Below are positions 51,190-63,717 of a stretch of DNA of 64,000 nucleotides, piece by piece (within the stretch, counting starts at the first letter, position 1; every line of letters starts with the position of its first letter). The stretch comes from Lojkania enalia (taxonomy: Eukaryota; Ascomycota; Dothideomycetes; Pleosporales). The stretch spans positions 34,231 through 98,230 of the forward strand of contig ML986721.1 in assembly GCA_010094045.1 (NCBI GenBank), in the 5' to 3' direction. The notes under the pieces were generated by a model, which saw only the letters and a list, made by a program, of their open reading frames with translations, searched no databases and had not been told where the DNA came from. Made by a program: the position numbers and the translations under genes.

Positions 51190-54100
51190 CTTTTTCGAAG
51201 AGCGTCTACGGTCTTTAATAGGTTTACTTAATCTCTTTAGTTTGATACCCTTCTTTTTCCAGAATACTTGTAGAGCGTTAGTACTAATATTTGCTCCTAG
51301 CTCCTAACTATTTTTAGAGTCTGGGTAGTTCTTCTATTTAATTAAGTATTCCTATACTCTAACAGAGTTTTACTTTCGCTTAATAATACGATCAATTTTA
51401 TACACGTCATCCCTAAATTAGCGTAAAGTATCTTATATTAGGCTATCTAGACTCTAAATAGGCCCTTTTAGGTTATACAGCTCCAGTAAAGATATATAAA
51501 ACATCGGATGGATACTACCTAACTCTAAGAGGTTAATCTAGTAGGTTACAGGCGTTATAACCTTTATTACTATGCCAGGTCTAAGATACTTCTAATCTAA
51601 TTTCTTCTTAGAACAGGTTGACTTGATGTGTTGATTTAATACTAGCACCTTATCTCCTACTACTAGAGATAAGTGCATTCTCTTCTTATCTGCGTATTTC
51701 TTTTAATAAGCTACTATAGCACTAATCTTCGCTTTATATTTACTTTATAATACTAGTACTTTAGCTGCTACACCTCTTACTAAAGGAGCTTCTCCCTCTT
51801 CTAAAGGCTCGCCTAGCTAATTAAGTCCTCGGGGATCTGCACTATAGTAAGCGCGAAAAGGTAAGATAGTAGTAGTTGTATAAGCGCTGTTATTGTACGT
51901 AAACTCCGCTACGGATAGCTAAACTACCTAATCGTCTTACTCTAAGTAGTAGAAACAACGCAAATACTGCTCGAGCGTCTAGTTTTATCTTTCTATCAGC
52001 CCGTCGGTCTCTAGGTAATAGGCTGAACTAAGACCTCGCTAAGATACTAAATAATAGTAAAAGGTCTCTCAAGATTTTAACTTCGTCAGAATACCGCGGT
52101 CGGATATTACTAACTCTAGGATACTATATAGTCGGATAACGTCGCGCATCTAGACCTGTATTAGGTTTTCTGTAGTCCAGGTAGAGATAGTAGAGATATA
52201 ATAGGCTATTTTAGTTAACCAGTCGACAACAACTATAATTAAGTCGTATACTTAACCAAGAAATGGACTTAGAGGGAGTTCTGTAATAAAATCAAACGTA
52301 ACTTACTCCTATAGTCTACTTAGTACGGGCAACAGTTGTAATAGGCTATAAGGCTTATACCTAGGAGCTTTTGCCCTTCTGCACCTTAAATAATCCCGAT
52401 AGTAGGCTTTAATATCATCCCTTATACCTTTCCACTAAAATTGACGCGACACTCTCTTATATATTTTTATCCATCCTCTATAACCTGCTATAGGGTGGTT
52501 ATATACCTGATCGAGGGCGTTTTGCCTCTCTTAGAGTGTTATCAGCTCCATCTTCCTTTTATCACCTTCTTTAGCCCACTCCGGGCCGTTGTAGTATTCT
52601 TAGTCTGAGGAAGGGGTCTCTTCCGCTTCCTAGATAGGAGAAAAATCTTTCTAAGTAGTCTGTGCGCGGGTTACTACTGCTAAGACTCTAAGGATCTTAG
52701 TACCGTTATTCTAGTCCAAATCGGTCCTTTCTACCCTTCTTAGGCTGATCTTAGCGCGTATGGGTTTAATATATCTTATATTAGACTTCTTCGAAGGTGC
52801 CTGCGCTTCCTTTATATAATCTAGTTAATGTAATAGTCCGTCGGCTGGGTTGAGTTTACCAGGCCGGTGGATGAGGTTATAATCGTACTCAGTAAGCTTG
52901 AGATACGATCGTACGTGTTAATAGACTAAAGTCTTTATTTCTATAAACTAACGGAGGTTATTATAGTCTGTATAAAGGTCGAACGTGACTCCTTATAGGT
53001 ACTGACGCTAGTACTCTAAGCTTTCTACTATTGCGAGCAGTTCCTGGTTATATATATTATAGTTATACTCCGTCGCGCTAAGCTTTCTTAAAAAGAAATC
53101 GATAGGTTGCTATATTATCTTACCTACTTGCTCTTCTACAAGCTGGCTAAGAATTCCTGAAATAGCGCCCCCAGAAGTATTAACCTTAACCCTTATAAGC
53201 CGAGTTAGCTTATAATAAGCTAGGATAGAAACGCTTAAAAAAGCTTCCTTCAACTATCGGAAGGCCTCTAGTCCTTTCTAACTAATATCTAGCTCTTAAC
53301 TTTCTTCTCTTCTCTAGGTATAGCCTCCTTTAGCGGCCTTTGGCCCCTTTTAGGTTAATCTTGTTAAAGGTAAGGCAATCCTTAAGAATCCCGTAATAAA
53401 CCTACGGTAGTAGTTTATAAATCTAATAAAGATCCATATATCTCGTACAGTCTATAAGACTGGCCAATCCTAGATAGTTTTCAACCAGGAGTAGTCAAAT
53501 TTGATCCCCTCAGGGCAAATAATAAACCCTAGGTAGTCTATTTCCCTAGTATAGAAGTCGCACTTACTAAGTTTTACAAAAAGTTTAGCCTCGCGTAGTC
53601 TCTAAAGCACTTCCTTAACATGCTTAATATATTCCTCTTCTGTATTAGAGAAGATTAAGATATCGTCTAAGTATACGATATATATTATATTAATAAGGCC
53701 AGCAAGCGTCTAGTTAATATACGCTTAAAATTGGGCTGGTGTATTTATTAGGCTGAACGGTATAATAGTATACTTAAAAGAACCGTATCTAGTACGAAAC
53801 GCGGTCTTCTATTTATCTCCTTCCTTTATCCTGATTCTATAGTAAGCTTCTCTAATATTAAGTTTAGTATAGTACTTAGCTTGCGCTAGACGCTCTAGCA
53901 ACTCTGAAATCAGGGGAAGAGGGTGCTAATTACGTATAGTAATCTTATTCAGGCCTCTGTAATCTACATAAAGCCTTAAACTACCATCCTTCTTCTTTAT
54001 AAAGAGGATTAGTGCGCTAGTAGGCGATCGGGATCTCCTAATCTATCTACGTTGCAAGTACTCATCCAGATACTTTTAGAGATACTGAAGCTCAACCGAA

Positions 54101-55990
54101 GATAAATTATACAGCGGTTGATATGGAGGACTAGTCCCTTCTAGCAGGTTTATAGCCAAATCTTAAAGCCCATGCTCTATAAGCACCAAGGATTGCTTTT
54201 CATTAAACACATCCTTAAAATCAGCATACTCTGGCCGCAATTGGCCCGTTTTGGCGCTAATTTCATCTGCTATAGCTACTGAATTAACTAGGCACGTATA
54301 AACGTCCGCTTTACTACCTGTAATAGTCTCCGCGAACTCTTCTACGTCCTCTAGTACTACCTTACGGAACCGGGGCAAGCTTATAGCCTTTACCCCCCTA
54401 AAGAGCATTCTTCTGCTGAGAAAGTTTAATTTCGGATTATAATCCTGTATCTAGGGTATTCTAAGGTAAACCTTATACCCTTTAAGGTCCGATATTATAA
54501 ACAGCACCTTATAGACTTGAATCTTACCACGCGAGTCCCTGACGGCGACCTTCGCAATAGTAGTCCTATATATCAGAATCTTAGAGCCGTTCGCAGCTTC
54601 TACTATTAACTTTAGTAGTAGATTAATCTTTAGGCTATACTGCTTCGCAAGTATAGCGTTAAGAAGATTTAGTTGCGCACCCGGGTCGATTAAATAATCG
54701 TTTTCGGCTGAACCCTCTACTACTATCTTAACTATAAGCAACTTTGCAGGAGTTCGAAAAAGCAATTTATACAATTTCCCTAGCTTCTTACTCTCCCTAG
54801 AGAGTTCGACATAGGCCAGGAGAAAGGAGTTTAGTCCTTCTAACCCTTACCTTTTCCCAACTTCTATTCAGGAGCTTCTTTAGACTTCCCTTTCTTCTAG
54901 AGATAGTTAGGAGACTTATAGCCCTCCTCTCTATATATCTAACATATAATAGGAGGCTACTCTAGGCGGGTATTACCTTTCCCAGACCTCTTCGGGGGTT
55001 TCTGGCCCTTTCTAGCCTTCTTTAGAGTACTATTACTCTCCCCTAAAGCATCGGACCCTCGCCTCTTACGATTGCCTATATTACGCCCCTTTTACCCCTT
55101 ACGAGGCTTTTAGCGACGCCTGAAGACTATATTCGCGTATTCTTCCACCTCTAGTAGCGTCTGAAGCTGCAGTCTCGGGAGGAGATCTAAATCTCTCCTT
55201 ATCGACTTAGATAAGGCCGAGATGAACTTATTTACCATACAGTCTTCATTTGTCTCTCCGACTTCTTCTTATAGAGGTCTTATATAGTTTAATAAGTTAG
55301 TTGGAGACTGGCCTGTCCTTTATCTACACCTTTTTAAGGTATCGAAAGCTTCTTACCTTTATTCTAATAGAGTTCCCAACACGCTTAGCATCTTTACTTT
55401 TAGGATATCTTATGTAGGGATCTAGCACGTACTCTTTCGGCGCTCTATAGTTTTATATATCTCCTACAAAGTCTTCAAAGACTCTAAGATATACCTAGAA
55501 GTAAAAGTAACTTTCTACCTTTCTGTTTAAAAGTCTACCAGCAATTAGATAAAGTACTTTTTATAGTCTCGGACCTATCGGTTATAGTTTACACGATCCT
55601 TCTTCTTATAGATATAAGGAGGTTCGGGGCGAGGAAGGTTAGCTCGGGTAGAGGTAGTTCGCGGCAGCTACACTCCCTCTAGTATAATAATAGCTGAATC
55701 AATCGTAGAGATGTCGCCTACTTCATATCGTCGCTTTATCTCCCGTAGCTATTCGAGATCCTTCCAATTTTATTCACCTTATATCCATCGTTACAGTCTT
55801 TCCAAGTCTTCGGCATCTACGTCCCACTCTATACTACTCTAGATTAGAGAGCGCTGGATAGCACCGCGACTCCGCAATTCTTTAGATATTCGACAAACAT
55901 TCGCTCTAGTCTACTCTTCCAGCTAAATAAGTCCCTCGCTGGCTCTAAGGTCAGCGTCTCGCCCGTTGCTAGACGTTGGGGTCCTTACAT
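51190..55990 (-). pseudogene. gag-pol of chromovirus G, partly intact frames
   Basis: Read on the - strand, the order is gag (about 55,990 to 54,830), then a zinc knuckle at about 54,960-54,900 (C-x2-C-x4-H-x4-C with some C/H changed to Y). The protease follows in a clean 107-codon frame (54,774-54,451, motif LIDPGAQLNLL). A clean 81-codon linker before the RT (54,408-54,163) comes next, then the RT with an intact YIVYLDDILIFS (about 53,690-53,640). RNase H follows (NQELLAIVE near 53,055). Integrase is next, with a VVDWLTKIAYY core (about 52,235-52,200). The C-terminal chromodomain has EYLIK, then KNYPDSKN (about 51,350-51,300). Stops are scattered and mostly TAG at Trp/Gln positions. Confidence 0.9.
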
Positions 55991-56089
55991 GCCCGGCTGA
56001 GCCGGCTGTTAGGCTGAGAGGGGTAGGAGACGTATTTATAGTGTCGGAAATTGCTGCTAGGCTACTCTAAAGAGTTTGAGCGATTCGAA

Positions 56090-56302
56090 TATAATAGGCT
56101 AGTATAATAGATTATAGCGTAGCAATAATAGATAGAGTAGCAGGGCTAAAATGTTCGTATATTCAGTTCTCTTAGAAAAGAGATGGCTGATGAAAGAGAG
56201 ATAAATTGCTACCATCCCTGCAGGGTGCGATTCGGCTATTTCAACCCTAGGTTAGGTAACTCTATATTATCAACCCGTAACTTAAAGCTATAAGATATTA
56301 CA
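56090..56302 (-). repeat. LTR of chromovirus G (5' LTR of the element)
   Basis: 213 bp, starting TATAATAGG (TG changed to TA) and ending GATATTACA, directly followed by the CTAGC duplication. Confidence 0.92.
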
Positions 56303-56761
56303 CTAGCGCTATATAAATAACGTACTAATCGACTACCTAGATAACTTCTATATCGCTTATCTAGATAATATCCTTATCTACTTAGAAGATAAGGCGATAT
56401 ATACTATCTACGTTAAGAAAGTTCTTAAGAGATTATATTAAGTAGGGTTATAAGTTAATATTAAGAAGAGCGAATTCTATATTACCCGAACTAAATACCT
56501 TAGCTATATCCTCTTAAATAAAGGCCTTAAGGTTAACCTAGAGAAGGTAGAAGTACTATATAACTAGCAGCTATCTACTACTATAATAGGTGTAAAATCC
56601 TTCTTAGGTTTTACTAGATTCTATTAATAGTTTATACTAGAATTCTCGCGTGTTATAAAGCTAATTATTATACTATAGAGTTTTATAACCCCTTTCGTAT
56701 AGACTTTAGAATGTAATATTACCTTTAAGAAATTAAAGTTAGCTCTGTTAAATATACCTAC

Positions 56762-57040
56762 TGTAACGGCACAGGCAAGATAATAGGTCCGAATACGGCA
56801 CGAATCCACTCAGAGGCATATAGGAGTACGTGGGGGATTAGGGACCTGGGAATTCTATTAACACCTATAGGCCTTGTACGAAAGGATATAGAAGAACTAC
56901 TAAGCTACTTATAAGGGAGTATGCAACTATATACAGAAGGGAAAAGGGGTAGAACCGGGGGTAGGATAAGATAAGCGAAAAGCTTTGGGATAAGGTTGTA
57001 TATAAAGCTTTTCGTGGAACAATTTCTTTGCATCGTTACA
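56762..57040 (-). repeat. Solo LTR of the chromovirus A family, inverted, inside A
   Basis: 279 bp, opposite in orientation to A's own LTRs, with the 5-bp duplication CCTAC (56,757-56,761 and 57,041-57,045). It is the least mutated copy: ends TGTAACG..CGTTACA are intact and form a 7-bp inverted pair. The 11-bp inverted repeat CGAAAAGCTTT (56,976-56,986) / AAAGCTTTTCG (57,004-57,014) is perfect. Such solo LTRs form when the two LTRs of an element recombine. Confidence 0.93.
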
Positions 57041-59099
57041 CCTACTCTCTACTATTTTAACCCTATATTAGAAATAAAAATGGAAACTAATACCTCTAAT
57101 AGAGTAGTTGTAAAAGTACTGTTATAGAAATATTCTAACGGAAAATAGTACCTTATAGCGTTCTATAGTAAGGTTCTATCTAGTTTAGAACTAAACTAGG
57201 AGATTTATAATAAGGAACTATTCACAATTATCACTACATTTAAGTAATAGAGGGTAGAACTTATTTTAGTAGCTACTAGAACTCTAGTATATACCAATTA
57301 TCGCTTACTCGAATATTTTATAACTATAAAGGTACTTAATACTCGTTAAGTTTATTGGACTAAGGAATTAGCTTAGTATTAGTTCTAAATCGAGTACACC
57401 CTAGGTAAGAATAATACTAGAATAGATATCCTTAGTTATTGCGAATAAGATGTAGAAAACTTAAAAGTAGCTTAAACTAATAACTAGTTAAGAGTCCTAT
57501 TTAGACCGTATTAACTTCACCCCTAAATTAATACCGAATTAGCCTAGTCCTATATTACCTAAATAACAACTTAAGCGGCTATATTAAATATTATTAAAGG
57601 TTAGAAGTAGGTTATATTACTAGACTTTCTAGAGTTAATTAACATATTACTATAAGAAAACCGAGTCTCCTTCACGCAGGAACGTATATTTTTACCCTAT
57701 AAGTATTAGATAGAGAATAGACTACTCCTCTATAATAATTACTTATATATTCTATTAGATTCAGGCCTTTATATATAACTTATATAAGAGACTTATAATT
57801 AAGTATCCTCCGCATACCTAAGTGCTACTAAAACCTATTAGTTACTATCCTAGAAGTACTACTAGAAGGGTATAGAGGCTACTTATAAACGATATATATA
57901 GAATTGTATCTTATACTATAAAGTTTATCTGATATAAACCTGAACCCTAGGTTTTATCTACTTACTTCCTATACTAAATTAACTAATATAGTATCTATAT
58001 ATTAACTTTAAGGATTTCTCTATAGATAAGTCCGGATATAATTAGATTATAGTAGTAATTAATCGCCTGTCTAAATAAGCTGTATCTATTCTCTACTATC
58101 GTATAATTAACACACGGGGAATAGCTGAATTATTTATTTAATAGGTATACCGCTTTAGCTATACGCCTAAAACTATTATTTTAGACTGAGGACCTTAATT
58201 TATATCTAGTTTCTAGTCCAAATTCTACTATATCTTAGGCGTAAAGATTAAACTATCTACTACTTATTATAAAGAGACTAACAAATAGATAGAGATTATA
58301 AACAAGTATATCAATTAGAGACTGCACTCTTTCATATCCTTCTACTAAAACAACTAGAGTTCTCTATTACCTATAATCGACTAAGTATAAGCAACTCTAC
58401 CCTATATAACTATTAGAATATCCCTATATTAGATCCTATACAGATTTAAGCCCTATTAGAGTTAGGATTAGAAATATTCTATTAATCCTATTACTATATT
58501 AGATAAATTAAATCGTAAGGACGCTTTAGCTCTAATAACTTATATATATATAGCCTAAGAAACTATAAAGGCTAATATTAAGAGGGCTTAGGATTATATA
58601 TAATCTATTATTAACTATTACTAGTAACCGATTAATTAGTAGATTAGTAATATAGTCTACTTAAATACTAAGAATCTTATAGTCTAGAGACCGAGCCGAA
58701 AGCTATCCGATTAATAGGAGGGCCCTTTTAAAGTACTAGAATAGGTTAGAAACTTATACTATCTATAGCTACCTCTAGGATTAAGAATATATAATATCTT
58801 TATACTAAACCTACTATATAAAAACCCCTAGGACTCTCTATTAGGGTAAGAAGCTCCGAAACCACCCGCTATTACTATTAAGAGGGTAGAAGAGTAGGAG
58901 GTTAAAGAAATACTAGCTAGTAAGCTATATTATAAGACCCTTAAATACCGTATAAAATAGGTAGGATATAATTCTAACCTGGTCTAGTATAAAGCCTCAA
59001 ATTTTATAAGTTTACCTTATAAGCTAAAAGCTTTTTATAATAAATATCCGAATTAGCTAAAACCCCTAAGAGCCCTAACTAAATAGATTAAGGTATATA

Positions 59100-60251
59100 A
59101 GAATATTATAGAGAATATAGATTATCTAGTAGACGATAATATATAAGAGTTAAGTAGTAGATTTTAAAAAACTAAAGTATAGGCCCGAAATTACTCTTCT
59201 ATAAAATCTAGAAGGTCTAATAGCAGGCTGTTAGATACCTTTCTAGTCCTCTTCTCTTCTACCCTCCTTCCCCTTTCTTCCCTTCGGACTTCTTTTAAAC
59301 CTCCTCTACTTTATCTTTAACCGCCCGAGAGCGCCGCAATATTAACTTAAAAGCTAAATACTAGAGTCTCTAAGGCTAAAACTTAATAGAGCAACTTAGT
59401 ACTCTAGTAGAATAAAGCTACCTAGATACTAGCCGTAAGAAAGCTATCTTCCTAACTCCTTACAACCTAAGCTATAAGCGCTAGACTATAAGTAGACTCT
59501 AAAATAGTCTTAAAGGCTATCTTTTTATCCTTCTTATCCCCTATATATTAGGCTACTACCTATAGTTTAAGATAGCCCCGGAGGACTAGAAACTCCTCCT
59601 TATAGTAGGAGGGGATCTATAAGTACATTAGTAGTAAATACTCTACTAGTATTAGATACGATTTGTACAGGGTTGCACTTTTTATTTTATAAGATATAAT
59701 ACTTATATTTTTTTAATCTTAGAGACTGAAAGGAAAATATTATATACTACCCGCGGGCGAGCGCGCGTATAGTCTAAAAGTAGATAATCTAGAAGGCCTT
59801 TAAAAAGGCTCTAAAAGGTAGGTAGAGTAGTATATTAATTAATTTTTTCTATAAGGCGTTAGTAATATTTTAATAATTAACGGTTCTAGAAACGCGTAAC
59901 GATATATATAGAGTAGAAGTTATTGTTTAGTTAAGAAAGCTTAGTTAATAGCGACCTAGTAATATACTAAGGCTAGTAAACGCTTATTATTATACGCGAC
60001 GAAATTATAATATTAATAAACCGTTATAATAGTAGTTACTAGCTAATATATAGGTTAATTATACTTACTACAAAAACTTTACTTAATATTATATTAATAA
60101 ACGCATCTCTATAGGTAACTGTATATATTAGTTCTTACCGGTAAATACCTTTTTAAAGAAATTTCTTTATACTAGAACCTATCTATAATAGCCCCAATTC
60201 CCTCCCGAACCAGCGTAGATAGAGACTATCAGCCTATAAGGAGGGGGGTAG
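59100..60251. other. Post-chromodomain region of chromovirus A
   Basis: Between the chromodomain and the 3' LTR. On the + strand, a Gln-like-stop frame (TAA/TAG only) runs from about 59,170 to 59,780 and includes KLNTRVSKAKT and ARLQVDS-type stretches if stops are read through; the - strand also has open pieces. I cannot decide which, if either, is a real extra frame. The last part ends in the GGAGGGGGG tract. Confidence 0.4.
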
Positions 60252-60530
60252 TATAATAATACAAAGAAATCGTTCTATGAAAAGCTTTATATATAACCTT
60301 ATCCCAAAGCTTTTCGCTTATCTTATCCTACCCCCAGTTCTACTCCTTTTCCCTTCCGTATATAGTTGTATACTCCCTTATAAGTAGCTTAGCAGTTCTT
60401 CTATATCCTTTCGTATAAGGCCTATAGATATTAATAGAATTCCCAGGTCCCTAATCCCCCACGCACTCTTATATGCCTCTAAGTAGATTCGTGCCGCATT
60501 TAGACCTATTATCTTGCCTACACCGTTATA
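60252..60530 (+). repeat. 3' LTR of chromovirus A
   Basis: 279 bp in the same orientation as the 5' LTR, directly followed by the TAAAC duplication (60,531-60,535). Confidence 0.92.
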
Positions 60531-61462
60531 TAAACTTTTTAAAATTTATAGAAGTATTACTTAATTAAAGAATTGTAACTAAGACTCGCGCGTTTTATAC
60601 GCCTAAATAGAATAGTCTAGTAGAGTAAGTAGGATATTAAATTATAACCTACGCGTATATTCTTATAATAGAAAGTAATATTTTTAATAAATATACTAAT
60701 AAATTAGCTTATATAGTAATATACCTACTTAATAGAACGCTGATTATAAGCCTTTAATTTAAAACCTTATATAAGGCCGTTTTTAGCTATAAACCGTCTC
60801 TTACTTACTTTTAGGTTATAAAATCGCGAGCGTATATTTTAGATAAAACTCTATTAAAAGACGATAAACTAGTATTATAAGGACTAATTAGAAAACTTCT
60901 ATAATATAGAAATATAAATATATATTAAGTACTAATTCTAAAACTAGAATAGGTATTTAATACTAGAGATATTATATTTAGTAATATTATATCTAGTAAA
61001 GAGGAGAAATATCTACTAAAAGAATCTTTGAAGAAGATTCTTTTTTAAATTAATAATATTAAAAGCTCTATTAATAGTAGCAACAATAAAATAATTAAAG
61101 TTATAGAAGCGATCTATAAAAATTAGCTACCTAATTAAGATATCCCTACTAAGTTAGTAGATAATTTAATTAGTAAGAAGGTTTATTAGTAAGAGAATAC
61201 TATTTTTAAAGAATAAATCGACGATATTACTAGTAATTAGAAACTTCTAATACTAGAATTAATACTAGTACTAAAGAATTAGGATACCTCTATAATACTA
61301 CTAGTAGATAGTAAAGATACTATATTTAGTAATAATTTGCTATAAAAATAGTAACTATTATCTTCTTATACCTCTATACTCTTAAGAAGAATAAATAATA
61401 CCCTATAGAGGGAAGAAATTAGTAGTTAAATATTAAGGGATAATATAATCTAGAAAGGTAGA

Positions 61463-61675
61463 TATAATATCTTATAGTTTTAAGTTACGGGTTAATAATA
61501 TAGAGTTACCTAACCTAGTATTAAAATAGCCGAATTACACCCTACAGGGATAGTAGTAATTCGTCTCTCTTTTATCAGCTATCTCTTTTCTAAGAGAACT
61601 GAATATACGGACATTTTAGCCCTACTACTCTATCTATTATTACTGTGCTGTAATCTATTATACTAGTCTATTATA
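61463..61675 (+). repeat. Solo LTR of the chromovirus G family, in copia B
   Basis: 213 bp, reverse-complementary on the + strand to the LTR strand seen at 49,223, with the 5-bp duplication GTAGA (61,458-61,462 and 61,676-61,680). It keeps the length of the G LTRs exactly; differences are mainly transitions. Confidence 0.92.
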
Positions 61676-62538
61676 GTAGATTACTATATAGCTGTAGGCC
61701 GCCTTAATTATACTTTATAACCTTTATAGTACTATCTAATAGTAAGCTAATGCTAGTAAATTATAAAGAAAACTTATACTATTAGAAAATATTATTATAA
61801 TTAGCTTCTACTAGAACTAAAGTACTATAAAATCTAAAAAACTACCCTTTTAATACTAGCTTCTATAAGGCCTATTATACTAAATTATAGAAGTAGAAGG
61901 ATATAGATACCTAGTAGAGGGTAATAATCCTCTAGAATACTACTAAAATTCTTCTAGTTATATAGATATTTATATATAAATTTAAGGCTAGATTAATCGT
62001 ATATAGCGATCTACAATCTTAATAGGGAGATACCTATACTACTATATTAGCTATACAAGCCTTTTACTTTCTAATATTAATTGTAACTTATTTTAAACTT
62101 AATATATACTAGTTTAATATTATTAATACGTTCCTTAACTACCGATTAGATAGGTTAATATATATCTATATACTAGAAGGTTTCGTATATAAGTATAGGA
62201 AATATTTACAACTATAGAAAGCTATATACAACTTTAAGGATGCTCCGAAACTTTGATATTATAAGCTAGATAGAACTCTGAGGTAATTAGACCTTAAAAT
62301 AGTACTAGAAATATCTTACTTATATGCAAATAATAAGCTGATTGTCTTTTTTTATATTAATAATATTATAATCCTAGTTTACCTATTAAATATCTCTACT
62401 AAGTAGAAATTTAAATTGTAATTAAGTAATAAATACGAACTTCGATCCCTCGGAGATCTAAATTAGTTTCTAGGAGTTTAAGTCGTACGCGATATATAGT
62501 AGTATAAGACCTAGCTACTATAGGACTTATTTATTAAC

Positions 62539-62639
62539 TGTCAGAAGCACGGCTCTACACCACTGCGCTACTGGAACCAAAAGGTACGAATGATCAATAT
62601 CGCTGATCATGGGTGTAGAATAGTATATATACCCTTACA
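62539..62639. mobile_element. 101-bp TG..CA insertion with a tRNA-like stretch, in copia B RT
   Basis: It starts TGTCAGAAGC, ends CCCTTACA, and is flanked by the 5-bp duplication TTAAC (62,534-62,538 and 62,640-62,644). Removing it rejoins the copia frame (LFIN before, KVAARFN after). That is the signature of a very short solo LTR. Read on the - strand, 62,578-62,539 resembles the 5' half of a tRNA: GGTTCCA, then TAGCGCAGTGG (a good A-box match), then AGAGC. No B box or 3' half follows, so this is not a tRNA gene. Confidence 0.8.
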
Positions 62640-63717
62640 TTAACAAGGTAGCAGCGCGATTTAATATTACAGTTAATAAGAAAGCGCCGAGGATGCCTCT
62701 ATACGAGAATATACTACCAGCTACTACTAAGGAATTCTCTAATAGGATATCCTACTACTAACAGCTAATTAGCTGTATAGCTTAGATCGCAGTTTTTATA
62801 AAACCTGACATTATACGAGCGTACTTAATATTATTATAACACCTACAGAACCCTAGAAAATACTATATTAACGCTGCCCTGCGGGTACAGTAATATCTAA
62901 TTAGTACGAAGTACTTAGTAATTACAGCAACAGCTGATAATATATAAAATACCTCTACTATAAGCTAGAGTAGCGATATTAATTATGTTAACCCCGTAGA
63001 GCAATTACTATTCTACGGTGCATCTAATACAGCCTTTAGCGATGATCCTAATACTCGCCGAAGTTCCTACAGCTATATATTTCAACTTTTTAGGATGCCG
63101 ATCGATTAGAAAGCCTTAATTCAGTATATAGTTACAAAATCAACTACTGAGGCAGAATTATTAGTACTATTAGTCGCCGGATCAGAAATGGAGTAGTAGT
63201 AGAAGGCCTTTACCTTGCTGCGCTTCTATATTAACGCGCAACTAATATTACTTTGCGATAATTAATAAATAGTAGATATCGTAAATAAGCCATCTGAGCG
63301 CCTTAATACCAAACTTCGCTATGTGGATATACACCAGCACTAGCTACGTCAAGAAGTAGCAGAGTAGAGACTTACAATTAGTTGGCAACCGACGAATCTA
63401 ATGCCAGCCGACGGCCTTACAAAAGTTCTGCAGCCGTAACAACACCAAAGGTTTATTAAGCAACTGAAAATGGAAGATATTTCAGCCAGAATCGAATCTC
63501 AGGAACTTCTATCAGCTAAATAAATCGATTACTAACAAGAATCTTAGAGGGTAATCAAAATTGATTATAACTCACCCTATATCATATTAAATTGATATTT
63601 CTGTAAGCGCACTTAGCTCTACCACTAGTTACTCTATATCATTTACCTCTTTTGGTATAGTATCTACCTTCATTTTTTCGACGCAGCTTCTCCTTCGCAG
63701 TCAAAGCTGGGGGGGTG

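Larger units (their letters stand above)
49223..56302 (-). mobile_element. Ty3/gypsy chromovirus G, minus strand, least damaged element
   Basis: 7,080 bp with two 213-bp LTRs and the 5-bp duplication CTAGC (49,218-49,222 and 56,303-56,307). It lies inside the RT of chromovirus A; removing it rejoins the A frame (TTY before, RYINNVL after). pol reads on the - strand with an intact YLDD motif and several open stretches. RIP-like damage is lighter than in A, C, E or B. Confidence 0.93.
41000..59090 (+). pseudogene. gag-pol of chromovirus A, decayed and split by E, G and a solo LTR
   Basis: gag lies left of copia E and resumes at 47,434. A CCHC knuckle with C and H changed to Y lies at about 47,666-47,710 (YYNYSKLGYFINEC). 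The protease motif reads ALINTGA (about 47,955-47,975). The RT runs DLYICIDYRKLNTLTYKN (about 48,965-49,018) up to 49,222, is broken by G, and resumes at 56,308 with RYINNVL and a YLDN motif (about 56,355-56,372). RNase H and integrase follow the solo LTR, and a C-terminal chromodomain (LKYRIK, then VGYNSNLV) lies at about 58,900-59,040. Stops are dense and mostly TAA/TAG. Confidence 0.9.
40713..60530 (+). mobile_element. Ty3/gypsy chromovirus A, full length, carrying three later insertions
   Basis: LTRs of 279 bp at both ends, a purine tract (GGAGGGGGG) before the 3' LTR, and the 5-bp duplication TAAAC (40,708-40,712 and 60,531-60,535). Subtracting the insertions E, G and the solo LTR with their duplications leaves about 7.19 kb. 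Internal order is gag, zinc knuckle, protease, RT, RNase H, integrase, chromodomain. It is inserted in the integrase of copia element B. Confidence 0.92.
60536..63717 (+). pseudogene. Right part of copia B pol: integrase end, RT, RNase H
   Basis: The integrase frame resumes with FLKFIEVLLN and a TRAFYTPK-type block followed by NSLVE (60,536-60,630). The copia linker shows KSRAYVLDKTLLK (about 60,825-60,865). RT contains ILEGFVYKYRKYLQL (about 62,175-62,220) and YINNIIIL where YVDD is expected (about 62,353-62,380). RNase H keeps KSTTEAELLVLLVAGSEME (about 63,139-63,195). The C-terminus keeps NTKLRYVDIHQH (about 63,309-63,345) and MPADGLTKVLQP. Two insertions interrupt it: a solo G LTR and a 101-bp element. 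Damage falls off toward the right: RNase H has few stops. Confidence 0.88.

Noticed and set aside
62539..62578. A tRNA gene on the - strand
   Set aside because: Only a 5'-half-like stretch with an A-box; no T-arm, B box or closing acceptor stem follows.
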